From assembly GCA_965215115.1 (NCBI GenBank), contig OZ244050.1:1178001-1242000 (forward strand): 64,000 nucleotides of DNA. Reading direction: 5' to 3'. Below, piece by piece: positions 23,950 through 34,363 of this stretch. How positions within the stretch are numbered: position 1 is the first letter of the stretch; each line of letters starts with the position of its first letter. The position numbers and the translations under genes were made by a program. Origin of the DNA: CALDTK01 sp965215115 (GTDB taxonomy: Bacteria > Bacteroidota > Bacteroidia > Chitinophagales > Saprospiraceae). The notes beneath the pieces were generated by a model. It was given only the letters and a program-made list of their open reading frames with translations. It was not told where the DNA came from and made no database searches.

Positions 23950-23962
23950 TCACGAACGCCGC

Positions 23963-26900
23963 TCAGCCCCGCAACGCCAACAGCTTGTCGAGTACAGAGC
24001 TGGACGTGACTTCGGCTCCGAGCTCCAGCCGGAGGTTTTGCCGAAAGGCGTCTACCCTCGCAGCCGACCAGAGCGGATGATGGAAGGTAGCGCAGCCCGT
24101 CTCCGTAATGAGGTAGGGCAAGCCGTCCTTGGTATGCCCCAGCGACGCGCCGTCCGACATGCCCGCGGCCAGCAGACCGTCGAGTATGGTCACCCAGTGT
24201 GGGGCGGTAAGCTCGCAGGCGTCGGGGTGCTGGGCGCCGAGTAGGGCAATGTCGTAGCCGAGGCGCCAGAATAGCTCGCCGTGCTCGCGTTGGTTGTCAT
24301 ACTCACGCAGGCAGTCGTAGCACGAGCGTTCGCAGTCGGTGCGGTGGAGGCTATCGATGTGGGTGGCGTAGAGGCTCCCGCCGGGCAGCAGGGCGTCGAC
24401 GAAAGCCTGTCTCGCGGTCGCGATGCCCTCGGCGCTACTGAGGTAGTTGCAGTAGCCGGCGCCATTGTCGAGGGTCTCGGCGAAGTACACCTGCGGCGTG
24501 ACGCCTCCCTTTGCGTCGGGCAACCGCCGAAAGCCTACGGCGAGTTCGTGGGACTCGATGTCGAGCAGGCCACACAGCGACCGCCTAAGCAGGTAGGCGT
24601 ACGACAGGAAGGCCGCCCGCACCACGGGCACGGTAGCGTCGAGGACGAGGCCCGGGTCACCTTGGCTCAGACCCACCGTGAGCACGCCGGTGTGGCGCGT
24701 GGCCAGGAGAGCGTAGGGGCGCGCCCTGGGGTGGTTCGGACCTTCCGCAAACCAGTGTTTGTACACCTCGTTGCCGTCGTCGTCTTGGTAGGTCTCCGGG
24801 GCGAGATGGTAGAACTGCCCGTTGTTGTCATTGAGCACGTGGACGATGCCACTACGCGGGACTTGATTGGTGGCCAGCTGGAGTGCGGTGCCTTCGAGTT
24901 TGTGCGTCTCGCGAAGGGCGGAGTTCGGGTCTACGGAAGTGCGTACGGACTGTTCGTGGTACTCGAACTGCCCTTTGTAGTCTTCCACCTCGTGTGGCTT
25001 CGAGAAGAAGCCCAGGGGCGAACACGCGGGCACGGGTACCAGGTCCTTCCCGCAGACCAGGCATACGGAGTGTGGGGCGTCGGTCGAGTCTACGATCGTG
25101 CCGCAGTTATCGCGGTCGCTGCACTGCATGAGGTGTGTGTGCACCTCCCCGCGCCCGTCTACAGTCCGCCACTTACCCGCGCCGGGCTTGTAGCCCACCA
25201 GCCCGGCGGACCGGTAGATTTTCTTGTCCTTGACCATAGTGAGCCCGGGGGCAAACGTCGCGATGGCGAGGTCGAGGTCTCGGTTGATCGTCTGGCTGCT
25301 GGCGTTGCGCCCGTTGGGCTTCGCGGTGTAGAAGTTGCGGATCCGAGTCGGGAAGCCGAACATCGGGAAGTGCCCCGCGGAGGCGAGGCGCTCGCCGAGG
25401 CTGAGTTGCGGGTAGCGGTCGGCATGTGTCACGACCGCGTCCACCTGCGCGACGAGGTGGGTCTGTACGTCCCGCGCGAGGGCCACCGGGTCGAGTTCGT
25501 CGCTGGTGCCGGCCAGTAGGTCTTCGGCGATCTGGGTGACCTCGTGCCCGGAGCGTGCCAACCAGTCCATCACCTCGGCTCGCCGGTCCGGCCAATCCTC
25601 GGCTGCCCCGAAGCCACCGTGGGTGTCCCCGCTGTCGGTCGCGATGTGGCAGGCGGCGTAGGCCTCGTGGAGCACCTCTTTGTTGATGAGCCGGCGGGCG
25701 ATCTCCGGGCGGCGCAGATCGAGGTACGGCGACGGCGGATCGCCGGCCACCATCCTCTCGGGACTGCCGTAGTGCACCTGGTCGTGGCTATTGAAACGGG
25801 CCACGGTGAGGGCTACGGAAAGGGACTGCCCGCGACGCCCGGCCCGCCCGACGCGCTGCTGGTAGTTGAAGCGCTGCGGCGGGACGTTGCCCATCATCAC
25901 CGCCGAGAGGCCCCCGATGTCCACCCCGGCCTCCATGGTGGTGGTGACGCTCAGGAGGTCGATCTCTGCGGGGCGGCGGTACTCCCGCTTGTTGGTGATG
26001 CCCTGGAATGCCGCCTGGCGCACGAGCTTGTCGGCCGGATCGGTCTGGCCGGTGAGTTCTTCGGCGTGCAGGCGGAAGGGGGCTTGGTGCGCGAGGTAGA
26101 GGTAGTAGTCGTCCTCGTTGTTGAGCTGCTGCTCCGTGAGGGTTTTGGCCTGTAGCCTTTCGGCAAAACAGTTGGTGCACACCCCGGCGCTCGGGTGCAG
26201 GTGCACAGCCTCGCAACGCTCGCACTCGTAGTAGGTGTCGCCGACTTTGGCGGGCACGACCTCAAGGTTGCTCCCGGTAAGCTCCTGCTGCCCGAGCGAG
26301 ACGACGAGTCGCTTGTCGGCGAACCACTCCAGGAGTGACGCACGGCTGTACGCCCCGCTGGTGGGCCACCGCGAGCCGGACCACTGATCTTTATAGACCG
26401 CGCGCGTGTAGCTGGTCAGTCGCGAGGGGAAGCCATCGACGGCGAACCTACTCTCGGCCCCTTCGATGCGGAAGCTCTCCCCCAAGATGCGGATGGCCGA
26501 ATTGAGGTACTGCTGGCGGCGCTCGGATTCGCCGGCGACCACCGCCGCGGCGATACGGATGTGGCCCTTGCGCAGGGCCTCCACCGACATCTGGTTGTGG
26601 GCGAACAGGACGGTCAGGAGTTCGTACTGAAACTCGGCGCGGATGTCACTGAGCGCATCTCGCGCCTCGGTGCCCTTGCGCACCTCCGGCACCTCCCCGA
26701 CTGTCCAGTCGTAGATGGTGTACCAGGGCTCGTTCTTGAGGTCGAGGCTCGGTTTGGGTCCGCCGGGATTGACGCCGAGCCTGAGCAGCTCGTCGCGGAT
26801 TTGCTCCTGGAAGTCGACCACGGGGGTAGCGCCGGTCGCGAACAGGGCAGCTAGGCGGGGCCCAGCGCCTTCCTCGCCCATCATTAAATTGCTGGCAGCG

Positions 26901-29224
26901 TCGCTAATAAGATTGTTGTCGTCCCTTCCCAGCTCCCTAATCAGGGCTTTTTGCTCGGGCGTCCACGTGGACGATGGTGTTTCCGCCATTTCACGGATGC
27001 CGGCGGCACGTTTGTCCTGTTGTCCGATAAAGTTCAGGACGTTTTGCCGCAAGGTGTCACGGTAGTGGTTGAGCTCAATCCCGGCCGATAGCTTGGCCGC
27101 GCCCTGGCGACTGTCGCTAAAGATGATCAGCTTCGGGGTCTTGCCCTTCTTCTGGTCGGTGGGGGACTGCTGTTCGCGTAGCCCCCGGAACAGCCCGTCG
27201 GCGAGCACCTGGTTGACCCTTTGCGTACCGACGCGGTGCGGGCTGATGGGTGTAGACTGCTTTCGGCTCACGTTGCAGCACGGGCACTCCTCCGGCGCGT
27301 TGCCAGCTTTGGCCTCGTCGGGCGAGAGCCGGTAGAAGGTCACGTCGGCGTCCGCTTTCGAGCCCTTGAGCCAACCCGAAGACGGGCGGTATTGCCCCCA
27401 GTGCCAGCCGGCGGGAGCCTGGGCACTGATGGGGTCAGCGTCCTGGTAGAGCTTCCCTGGGTAGACCAAGATCGGGAACTCCTCTTCGCCGAGGCTCGAG
27501 GGCTCCAGGTAGAGCTTGAGCTTGTTGCCCGGCATCTCCTTTCGGAGTCCCCGGAGGAACACTTCACCACAGTAGCGGCAGAGATAGACCTCGAGGATTT
27601 TGCCGCCACACCGGCACTTCAGGTTGGGGTTGCGGTAGAGCTTGCCGACGCCGTTGCGCCCGAGACGCTCCGCGGCTTTGTTTGCGACTTCCGTGCAGCT
27701 GGGATTAGAGCAGGCGTAGAGGTGGTCGACTGTGCGGAAGAAGAGGTGCGTACGGAGCTTAATGCATTCGCCGCCGGTGTCGTCGCGCAGCTGGCCGACC
27801 AGTTCGATGGCGCTCTGGGTGGCCTGCGGTCTGCGCGGGTCATCGTCGTCGGGGTAGAGCGCCGCCGCCAGGTCGCTCGCCTTGAGGGGCCTGGCTTGCT
27901 TGCTGAGGGCGGCTTTGAGTTGGGTGCAGAGGCGTTGAGCGACTGCCTTCGTGCCGTCGCTGTCCTTTCGTTCGGCAAGTTCGCCGGCGGCTATCACCTC
28001 CGCTACCGTTACGCGGGGCGTGGGTGCGGACAGGGGCTCGCGCTCGGGGTCGGTGATGAGTTCGAAGCGCTCCTCGGCTCGTTTTGGCGAAAGCCCGAAG
28101 AAGCCCCCCACGAAGCGCCACGTGGCCTCGCTACGGGACATCGACGCGCTGGAGGAGAGGATACGTAACTGGGGGTGATCGGGGGTGAGTCCGAGTCGGC
28201 GCAGCAGCAGGCGGATGGTGTAGGCCGTCTCCGTGCCGGGGGTGCCGCGGTAGCTGTGGAGCTCGTCGACGACGAGGTGAAAAATGTGGTGCTGCCGGTC
28301 CTCGGCGAGCCACGCTTTAGTCTTCGCGAAGATCTCCCGCTCGGCCTCGCGCATCAGCATGATGTTAAGCATCGAGAAGTTGGTCACGAGCACATCCGGG
28401 GGCGAGGCTTGCATCTGGTCGCGGTGCCATAGTTCGGCTGTCTGGCGCTGGTTGATGGCGGGCGTGTAGTACAGGTAGTCTTCGTCGGCCTTGCCCTTAC
28501 CCTCGCGCTCCTCCTGGACGGTCTCCTGGTAGCGCTCCTGCGCGCGGGTCCACTCGGCCTCGAGCCTGCCTCGCACCTTCTCCACGGAGCCGTCGCGCTT
28601 TTTGCTGAAGGTATCCCCGGTGTAGCGCCCGAACGTGATGCGGTGCCCCAGGCGGTGGGCGTCGAGCCAGTCGACGGCTGCCTCGCTGTTGAGGGTCTTG
28701 CGGAGGCGCACCATTTGGTCTTCAGCGAGGGCGTTGAGTGGGTAGAGCACCATGGCGCGCACGGCGCACGTGCGCTGCGGTTGGGCCCACCGCTTACTCT
28801 CGGCTAGGACGTTGGCGAGGAGCGGGAGTAGGAAGCTCTCCGTCTTGCCCGACCCCGTGCCCGTCGTGATGAGCAGGTGCTTGGCGCCGAGCGGGGTAGA
28901 CGGGTGATGCGCGGCCCGGAGGCTCCCCAACTGATGGGAATAGAGCCGGAGGGCCTTCCCGCGGCTCGGGGGCACCAAACCGATCTGCGCAAAAGCCGCG
29001 AAGTCGCTGGAGACATTCCCGGCCGCCGCGAGGTCATCGAGGGTAGCCGCGCCGTCGTAGGTGTGGACGAGTTCGACGATGGGCTGCTGGCAGAGGGTGC
29101 CCGGTGCTTCAAACAGGGCGCGCCGTTCGGCGGCGAGGGCTTTGTTTTTGAGCGGCAGTCCGCTGTCGAGGTATTTACGGTAGAGGTCTTGAAGTTGGGT
29201 GTGGAGGGCTATTGGGTCACGCAT
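23963..29224 (-). CDS. Giant DEAD/DEAH helicase with DUF1998 domain (DruE-like)
   Basis: 1753 residues, the size and layout of DruE of the Druantia anti-phage system. Near the N-terminus: Walker A TGTGSGKTES (about 121-130), then VLYPLNALAEDQ, the DEAH-box variant VVDELHSYRGTPGTE and SSSASMSRSEA. The second helicase half contains TTTMEAGVDIGGLSAVMMGN and RVGRAGRRGQSLSVALTVAR. Several zinc-type Cys clusters are visible (CRCGG, CRYCGE, CPCC, CERCEA, CLVCGK). The C-terminal DUF1998/MZB part has CERSCYDCLREYDNQ. DISARM instead splits these functions over drmA and drmB. Two unrecognised genes sit directly upstream in the same operon, and the mod gene follows. Copies of the dispersed hairpin motif occur at 24035, 26154, 27041, 28081. 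Confidence 0.85.
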   Translation of the reverse strand: MRDPIALHTQLQDLYRKYLDSGLPLKNKALAAERRALFEAPGTLCQQPIVELVHTYDGAATLDDLAAAGNVSSDFAAFAQIGLVPPSRGKALRLYSHQLGSLRAAHHPSTPLGAKHLLITTGTGSGKTESFLLPLLANVLAESKRWAQPQRTCAVRAMVLYPLNALAEDQMVRLRKTLNSEAAVDWLDAHRLGHRITFGRYTGDTFSKKRDGSVEKVRGRLEAEWTRAQERYQETVQEEREGKGKADEDYLYYTPAINQRQTAELWHRDQMQASPPDVLVTNFSMLNIMLMREAEREIFAKTKAWLAEDRQHHIFHLVVDELHSYRGTPGTETAYTIRLLLRRLGLTPDHPQLRILSSSASMSRSEATWRFVGGFFGLSPKRAEERFELITDPEREPLSAPTPRVTVAEVIAAGELAERKDSDGTKAVAQRLCTQLKAALSKQARPLKASDLAAALYPDDDDPRRPQATQSAIELVGQLRDDTGGECIKLRTHLFFRTVDHLYACSNPSCTEVANKAAERLGRNGVGKLYRNPNLKCRCGGKILEVYLCRYCGEVFLRGLRKEMPGNKLKLYLEPSSLGEEEFPILVYPGKLYQDADPISAQAPAGWHWGQYRPSSGWLKGSKADADVTFYRLSPDEAKAGNAPEECPCCNVSRKQSTPISPHRVGTQRVNQVLADGLFRGLREQQSPTDQKKGKTPKLIIFSDSRQGAAKLSAGIELNHYRDTLRQNVLNFIGQQDKRAAGIREMAETPSSTWTPEQKALIRELGRDDNNLISDAASNLMMGEEGAGPRLAALFATGATPVVDFQEQIRDELLRLGVNPGGPKPSLDLKNEPWYTIYDWTVGEVPEVRKGTEARDALSDIRAEFQYELLTVLFAHNQMSVEALRKGHIRIAAAVVAGESERRQQYLNSAIRILGESFRIEGAESRFAVDGFPSRLTSYTRAVYKDQWSGSRWPTSGAYSRASLLEWFADKRLVVSLGQQELTGSNLEVVPAKVGDTYYECERCEAVHLHPSAGVCTNCFAERLQAKTLTEQQLNNEDDYYLYLAHQAPFRLHAEELTGQTDPADKLVRQAAFQGITNKREYRRPAEIDLLSVTTTMEAGVDIGGLSAVMMGNVPPQRFNYQQRVGRAGRRGQSLSVALTVARFNSHDQVHYGSPERMVAGDPPSPYLDLRRPEIARRLINKEVLHEAYAACHIATDSGDTHGGFGAAEDWPDRRAEVMDWLARSGHEVTQIAEDLLAGTSDELDPVALARDVQTHLVAQVDAVVTHADRYPQLSLGERLASAGHFPMFGFPTRIRNFYTAKPNGRNASSQTINRDLDLAIATFAPGLTMVKDKKIYRSAGLVGYKPGAGKWRTVDGRGEVHTHLMQCSDRDNCGTIVDSTDAPHSVCLVCGKDLVPVPACSPLGFFSKPHEVEDYKGQFEYHEQSVRTSVDPNSALRETHKLEGTALQLATNQVPRSGIVHVLNDNNGQFYHLAPETYQDDDGNEVYKHWFAEGPNHPRARPYALLATRHTGVLTVGLSQGDPGLVLDATVPVVRAAFLSYAYLLRRSLCGLLDIESHELAVGFRRLPDAKGGVTPQVYFAETLDNGAGYCNYLSSAEGIATARQAFVDALLPGGSLYATHIDSLHRTDCERSCYDCLREYDNQREHGELFWRLGYDIALLGAQHPDACELTAPHWVTILDGLLAAGMSDGASLGHTKDGLPYLITETGCATFHHPLWSAARVDAFRQNLRLELGAEVTSSSVLDKLLALRG

Positions 29225-29249
29225 AAAAACGGGGGGATCTATAGCCGCC

Positions 29250-30164
29250 TTAAGCGGCGCGCAGCAAGATGCGTTTGAGTTCCGAGAGTATCGGCGTCGA
29301 GAGCCGATAGCTGCGACTCTCGGCGTAGGTATCCACGGCGATACCGTTGAGCATGTCCTCGGCGAGCCACAGGACGCGCTCTAACTCGAATGGGAAGAGA
29401 CTCGATGTGACCGCGAACTCATCTTCCGCGATGCGGAACGTGGAGGGCGCACCGTCGGAATAGATGTCGCGTAGGAGGTGCGCCAGGAGGATGCCGCTCG
29501 GATTGACGCTACGAGCAGGCACGTAGTAGCTTTTCTCGCCGATCCAGAGGTAGTGCGGCGCCACCGTGGAAGGTTCTGCGCGATAGAGCCGAACGTGATC
29601 TCGGGGTTCGTCCGGACGCTGCGCACCCCAACCGCTACCCCTCCGGAGGATCTCCCACCCTTCCCGTGGCGTACCGCGGGTGAGTTCGGCCCAGTCGGGC
29701 GATCCTTCAATAATCTGGGCGATGGCCGGCGTGCTCTGGAGTTGTGCCAATGCGTCGATGGGTGCGAAGGGAATATCCTCCGGAACGCTCTGGTCTGGTA
29801 GGCGAATAACTCCCGGCGCGAGGGCTTCCGCCCCGGGCAGCGTTTTGCCGAAAGGCGCATTGAACACAACTGCTGAGGAATTTACAGTCGGGATGGCTAC
29901 GGTAGCAGTTAATCCAAAGGTCCCGCTTCCGCGAAAACTGAGAACCCCACTGCGCAGGAGCGGATCAGCAAGTCGAGAGAACACTCTGTTAGTCTCAAAC
30001 TGCTGTGTTGCATCGAGGCTATTCGTCTCGCGAAGCACCTGCGCAGCGGCCCCGGCGAGGGTTTGGTAGGAAAGGCTCTCGTGTGCGCGATGGGCGAGGT
30101 AGTCGTAGAAGTGCTGGCGGGCCTGCGTGGTGACGTGCGCCTCGGGAAAAGTGGTCGCTTCCAT
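29250..30164 (-). CDS. Unrecognised partner of the DruE-like helicase (304 aa)
   Basis: Starts at ATG 30164 (MEATTFPEAHVTTQARQHFY). Its first base is the last base of the preceding gene's stop (TGATG), so the two are translationally coupled. The helicase gene begins 25 bases downstream. The protein is soluble, with an N-terminal helical part (FYDYLAHRAHESLSYQTLAG) and a mixed C-terminal part (GWEILRRGSGWGAQRP, PHYLWIGEKSYYVPARSV). I see no nuclease, phospholipase HKD or methylase motif. It may correspond to one of the small unknown subunits in Druantia-type loci. A dispersed motif copy lies at 29842. Confidence 0.75.
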   Translation of the reverse strand: MEATTFPEAHVTTQARQHFYDYLAHRAHESLSYQTLAGAAAQVLRETNSLDATQQFETNRVFSRLADPLLRSGVLSFRGSGTFGLTATVAIPTVNSSAVVFNAPFGKTLPGAEALAPGVIRLPDQSVPEDIPFAPIDALAQLQSTPAIAQIIEGSPDWAELTRGTPREGWEILRRGSGWGAQRPDEPRDHVRLYRAEPSTVAPHYLWIGEKSYYVPARSVNPSGILLAHLLRDIYSDGAPSTFRIAEDEFAVTSSLFPFELERVLWLAEDMLNGIAVDTYAESRSYRLSTPILSELKRILLRAA

Positions 30165-32473
30165 CAGACCGTGGTGTGAGTGATGGCGCTGGCCAAGCGT
30201 TCGGGTCGCGCGATGTATCGATCTGGCCGGTAGGCGCGTAGACTGCCTTCGAGGGGCACGCCCCAGCCGCCGTTGATGAAGTAAAGCGGGCAGTGCGGGC
30301 GCGGGATAGCGTGGACGGCGGCACGGTTGCTTTCCGAGAGTAAGAAGGCGACATAGAGATTGTCCGGCAGCACGTAGGCGTCGGCTGAGGAGTCGCCCGT
30401 ACACAAGCTATACATCTGCATGATGCGCTCCAGGGTAAGGCAGGCCTCATCGGACTGAGACAAGTCGACTACGACGAATACGAAGCGGTTGGCTTCGCCG
30501 CCGTCTCGTCTGGCCGAGCGAATGGCGTGGCGCACAATGTTGCTGTGGAGGTCGGGCAAGTCCGCTCCGGTCGACACAGTTGTCGAGACGTAGGTGGCCG
30601 CGGAGCCCGTGGTGGCCGCGAGCGCCACGACCTGTGCCTCGTCGGCCGCGACGAGGGGATGCTGCTGGGCGAGGGCACCATAAAGACGCTTGGCCAACTC
30701 GTCTTCGGCATTTGGGTAGCACAGCCGCAGCATAGCTTCCATCTGGCCAATGGTGCCTTCCACGTTCCCCTCCCAGCTGCCGTTGTGGATGGGGTAGTAG
30801 TCCTTCAGCTGGACGCTTCGACGGGCTGGCAGAATAGGTTCGCCAAGAGTCGATTCGAGTACAGGCCTCTCGACGAGATTGGGAGACGCGGGTTCTAACT
30901 CACGCAGTGCACTCAGGGGGACGAGCGAGGGAGCCTCCTCGGCCTCGGGGATCGCGGTCGTCGGCAAGCCGCGCAACACGTCAATACGCCTAGGCTGTGG
31001 CGTGCTGTAGAAGCCCGCCTGGCTCGGCTCATGGTTTCGTGAATAAGCAAATGTCGCCAGGTCGAACCCTAGCGTGGGCGGCGGGACCACGAGCGCCCGA
31101 AAAGCCTCGATGCTGAATCTCGTGATTTGCTCACCGACTGTAGCCTTCCACATTCCGTGACGCCCCCCGGCCGGGGTGTACTCCGCGCTCGTATCGAATT
31201 GGGCACGGACGTCGAGTGCGGCGCCTTCTGGCAAAACGAACCGCGGCCCGAGTCCCTGGAGGTAAATCGCCTCACGACCTAGACGCAGGCCACCGGCTAG
31301 CTTGGCGCGGGGCTTGGGTCGAGTGACCGCGGTAGTGACGGTGCTCCCGCTCGCGGCCGCGTAGGCATCATAGTCGTCGAAACTACGGAACTGAGCAGTT
31401 GCCGTGCCGGGGTCGAGCGACAGTTCGACGATGGGCGCACCGGCCTCCTGGGTCCGAGGTTTCGGGCCGAGGTAAGTGTACACCCCGCCCACGTCGGAGT
31501 GGTCGCAGAAGAGCATGGTGCGCCCGAGCTCATTGAGTAGCGCAGGCAGGTGCCCGGCTGCCACCTGCGTGATCGGCTGTGCGTCGCGGAAGAGATCGTA
31601 GCCGTCGTCCCAGTCCGCTTCCAGGAAGTAAGCCTGGAAGCCCTGCCGGGCGGCGCGCAGCTGGCGGATTTGGCTGTTGGTGGTTGCGAGGTCGGCGTCC
31701 GGGCGCTCGAGGAGTCGCTCGAGGTGCGCCTCGGTGAGGCGGCTGAGGTAGCGTTTGGCCTGCGCGAGGTAGAGCTCGAGTTTGAAGCTCGCGTCCTCCT
31801 TCTCGATACGGCGCTGGGCGGTTGCGGGGAAGTACCGCCGGTAGGCCGGCCAGCTCTGGGTGGCGTCGGCGATGGCCGCGTCGGCGTTGAGCACTGCGGA
31901 GGGGCCATTCTTGGCTAGGTAGGCCTTGGCGAACGTTTCGAGCTCGTCCTCGCGGAAGAGCATGTGGGTCTTCGGGTACTGGACGTAGCGTCCGGCGTGG
32001 GCTCTTGCGTCGGGAAGGTGCAGTCGCAGTTCGTGCGTCCGGCGGAAGTGGCTAGCAATCGCTTTCCAGAGGTATTCTTGCTTCGCCTTGCCTAGGTCTT
32101 TACTGTTGTTCGTGCCTTCGAAAAGGTACTTGCGGTTGATCTGCACGGACTCACCCGAGTCGCCGGCGAGTTCGAGGAGGTAGTCGGTGTACTTGGCGTC
32201 GCTCGGGACGTCGACCTCATTGGAGCGAAAGCCCGCGGCGACTTGGAGGGCGGCGACGGCGAGATAGCCGGACTGGTAGATGCCATCGCGGATACTGGCG
32301 TTCCACCAAGCCCGACCGATGTCGCGGACGAATTGCTCGTAGGAGATCTCGGCAGGCTGTAACGCGCGTACGATTTCCGCGCGGTCGATGGCGAGGCTGA
32401 TGGTATCCCGGTAGACATTGAACTCGAGGTAGTACTTCTCGAGGAGTTGGTCGTAGCGTTCGAGTGTTGGCAC
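30164..32473 (-). CDS. Unrecognised large partner of the DruE-like helicase (769 aa)
   Basis: First gene of the DruE-like transcription unit, starting MPTLERYDQLLEKYYLEFNV. Charged, soluble, no membrane spans. The N-terminal 150 residues are helical (YEQFVRDIGRAWWNASIRDG). The middle includes a long helical stretch rich in Glu/Arg (ELYLAQAKRYLSRLTEAHLE). The last 150 residues form alternating strands and helices (FVFVVVDLSQSDEACLTLER, YVAFLLSESNRAAVHAI, CPLYFINGGWGVPLEGSL). No motif that I know is present. Position and coupling make it a likely essential partner of the helicase, comparable in place to DruF/DruG or DruH. The 271-base spacer upstream (32474-32744) shows no gene. Confidence 0.75.
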   Translation of the reverse strand: MPTLERYDQLLEKYYLEFNVYRDTISLAIDRAEIVRALQPAEISYEQFVRDIGRAWWNASIRDGIYQSGYLAVAALQVAAGFRSNEVDVPSDAKYTDYLLELAGDSGESVQINRKYLFEGTNNSKDLGKAKQEYLWKAIASHFRRTHELRLHLPDARAHAGRYVQYPKTHMLFREDELETFAKAYLAKNGPSAVLNADAAIADATQSWPAYRRYFPATAQRRIEKEDASFKLELYLAQAKRYLSRLTEAHLERLLERPDADLATTNSQIRQLRAARQGFQAYFLEADWDDGYDLFRDAQPITQVAAGHLPALLNELGRTMLFCDHSDVGGVYTYLGPKPRTQEAGAPIVELSLDPGTATAQFRSFDDYDAYAAASGSTVTTAVTRPKPRAKLAGGLRLGREAIYLQGLGPRFVLPEGAALDVRAQFDTSAEYTPAGGRHGMWKATVGEQITRFSIEAFRALVVPPPTLGFDLATFAYSRNHEPSQAGFYSTPQPRRIDVLRGLPTTAIPEAEEAPSLVPLSALRELEPASPNLVERPVLESTLGEPILPARRSVQLKDYYPIHNGSWEGNVEGTIGQMEAMLRLCYPNAEDELAKRLYGALAQQHPLVAADEAQVVALAATTGSAATYVSTTVSTGADLPDLHSNIVRHAIRSARRDGGEANRFVFVVVDLSQSDEACLTLERIMQMYSLCTGDSSADAYVLPDNLYVAFLLSESNRAAVHAIPRPHCPLYFINGGWGVPLEGSLRAYRPDRYIARPERLASAITHTTV

Positions 32474-32744
32474 CTGCGTCGGCTTACTGGGTGGGACATG
32501 TGGCCCGACCCACCTGTGGGTGGTCGTAACCTGCTATAGGCCAGCAAGCTAGGTAGCTTGGAGGTGCGGCGCTTTGCTCGTGGGCGACAGATGGGTGGAA
32601 TTTGCTAGAAAGGGGGTAGGGATGAGGCGGCGGGAGATAGGCGTTGGAAGAGCCGAAAGGAAGGGGCCTACTCTGATGGTGTTGCAAAAGTCTTAATTGG
32701 TCCACGGGCCATCTACGGCAACTACGTTTACATTGTGCTCTTCA

Positions 32745-34286
32745 TCACCACCGATTGTAGCTCGGCGAACTCGTTGTCTGTATGTAAAACTTCTGTTCGA
32801 AACTCCCGCCTTGCAGATTGTCGGAACCTGCGTAGTTGCGGACATTACGAGCACTCACGGAAGCAGCCACGCGGTAGCTGCCCGGCTGTAGCGAAAGCGA
32901 CCCCGAAGCACCCGGGGCAAGCTTCAGCGAACGACTCGTGGGGCCGCTGTAGTAAACCGTAAGGGTGTACCCAGTGCCATTCTCGACGTCGACCGCGGTC
33001 ATCGAACTGCTCGAACGATTGTAACTGTTACGCTGGGCGGGTGGAAGCACACCGTGGTCTCCCGACATAATCTTGGCGACCTGTAGATCGACCAACAACT
33101 CCTCGGCGTCGTCACTGTACACGCCATCGGGATAGCTCTTCAGGTAGCGTTGGACCTGCGAGATAGAACGAGAGCGCTTGGCCGACTCCCATGTTTCAGT
33201 GTCGCGCCGGCGTTTGGCAGCCTCCGCCGCAGCTTCAAGACGGCTGATCGCTTCACGTGCGCTGTAGGCCCGTGATGAGGTTGGATGCTTTCGTACAAAC
33301 TCGTTGTAGGCTACTACCGTGTTTGTTTTATCAGCTGTCGCGAATGCGGACTCGACTACCTCCAAGTCGTGAAGACGATCTCGTATAGAAGCTGCGTGCT
33401 TCCCATTTGGGTACGAAGCGAGATAAGCTTTCATGCCGGGAATGTCGGTGGCGCGCTCGTTGGCGATTGCGTGTTCGCGTTCCTTAATTGCGTCGTGGGC
33501 CTGAGCACTATAACGGCTCGAAGGGTACGTCCGGACGAAGTCACGTAACGCATCGAGGTCTCGTGCCTTCTCGGCGGAGGAAAAGGTCTCGTATTCCTTG
33601 GCGGATGCTGCGGCACTGGTTGCCTCGGCGACGGACGCTCCGGACGGGAACTGCTTCAAGTATGCACGATAAGCGGCCTCGCTGCCGTCGCCCTTCGCTT
33701 TGGCGTAAGCTTCCTGATCTGCCGCGACCATTTGTCGTTCGCGGGCCTCATCTCGGTATGCACCCACTGGGAAATCCTGCAGGTAGCTAGCGAAGGCCGC
33801 TGCCGTGTTTCCGGTCCTCGCTTTTGCGAAGGCTTCGGTGTCACGGGCGGCATCGGCCAGCGTGTTGGCCTCAACTACGTGCGAAGAGGTTGGATACGCC
33901 TTGAGGAAGTTCCGGAAACCCGCCTCGGTATCGTTGGACACGGCGCTGGTCCAGTCCTCTGCCTGCTTACGCTCCGCAAACAAGGTTGTGGCCTGGGCCT
34001 CCCTCGACGAGGCCGGGTGTCGCTTCCGGAACTCGGCGATCGATGCGGAACTCGTGCTTTTGGCGGCAAGGTCCCAATCTCGGTCCTCACGCAGGGTAGC
34101 GAGCCGAGCTTCGGCGCGGGGGGTGAATTTTGTGTCCGGGTGTAGGTCGACGTATTTTTCGTAGGCGACGATAGAGTCGATGTCGGCAGCAGAGCGGAAG
34201 TCCTTTTTGGCTGCGCAACTGAGGAGCGTAACGCATAGGACTATATACCCGAGGAACGACAGGGGGGCAGGTGGGCGGTAGGTCAT
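32745..34286 (-). CDS. Lipoprotein with about nine helical repeats (BamD/TPR-like)
   Basis: 513 residues from ATG 34286. The start MTYRPPAPLSFLGYIVLCVT and LLSCAAKK form a lipoprotein signal. The body is a run of about nine units of roughly 40 residues, each with a pattern such as AEFRKRHPASSREAQ, RNFLKAYPTSSHVVEA, ASYLQDFPVGAYRDEA, RAYLKQFPSGASVAEA and RDFVRTYPSSRYSAQA. This is a Tyr/Phe-Pro-x-Ser helical hairpin repeat, as in BamD-like and TPR-type proteins. The last 110 residues are a small beta domain (VDVENGTGYTLTVYYSGPTS). It lies between the IS element and the DruE-like operon; a defence role is not evident. Confidence 0.7.
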   Translation of the reverse strand: MTYRPPAPLSFLGYIVLCVTLLSCAAKKDFRSAADIDSIVAYEKYVDLHPDTKFTPRAEARLATLREDRDWDLAAKSTSSASIAEFRKRHPASSREAQATTLFAERKQAEDWTSAVSNDTEAGFRNFLKAYPTSSHVVEANTLADAARDTEAFAKARTGNTAAAFASYLQDFPVGAYRDEARERQMVAADQEAYAKAKGDGSEAAYRAYLKQFPSGASVAEATSAAASAKEYETFSSAEKARDLDALRDFVRTYPSSRYSAQAHDAIKEREHAIANERATDIPGMKAYLASYPNGKHAASIRDRLHDLEVVESAFATADKTNTVVAYNEFVRKHPTSSRAYSAREAISRLEAAAEAAKRRRDTETWESAKRSRSISQVQRYLKSYPDGVYSDDAEELLVDLQVAKIMSGDHGVLPPAQRNSYNRSSSSMTAVDVENGTGYTLTVYYSGPTSRSLKLAPGASGSLSLQPGSYRVAASVSARNVRNYAGSDNLQGGSFEQKFYIQTTSSPSYNRW

Positions 34287-34363
34287 TGATCTGGGTTTAG
34301 GAAAATTTGAAGGCAGGCACGATTTAAAGTACAAAGGTGGTCACAGAACGAGATATCGTAGGT

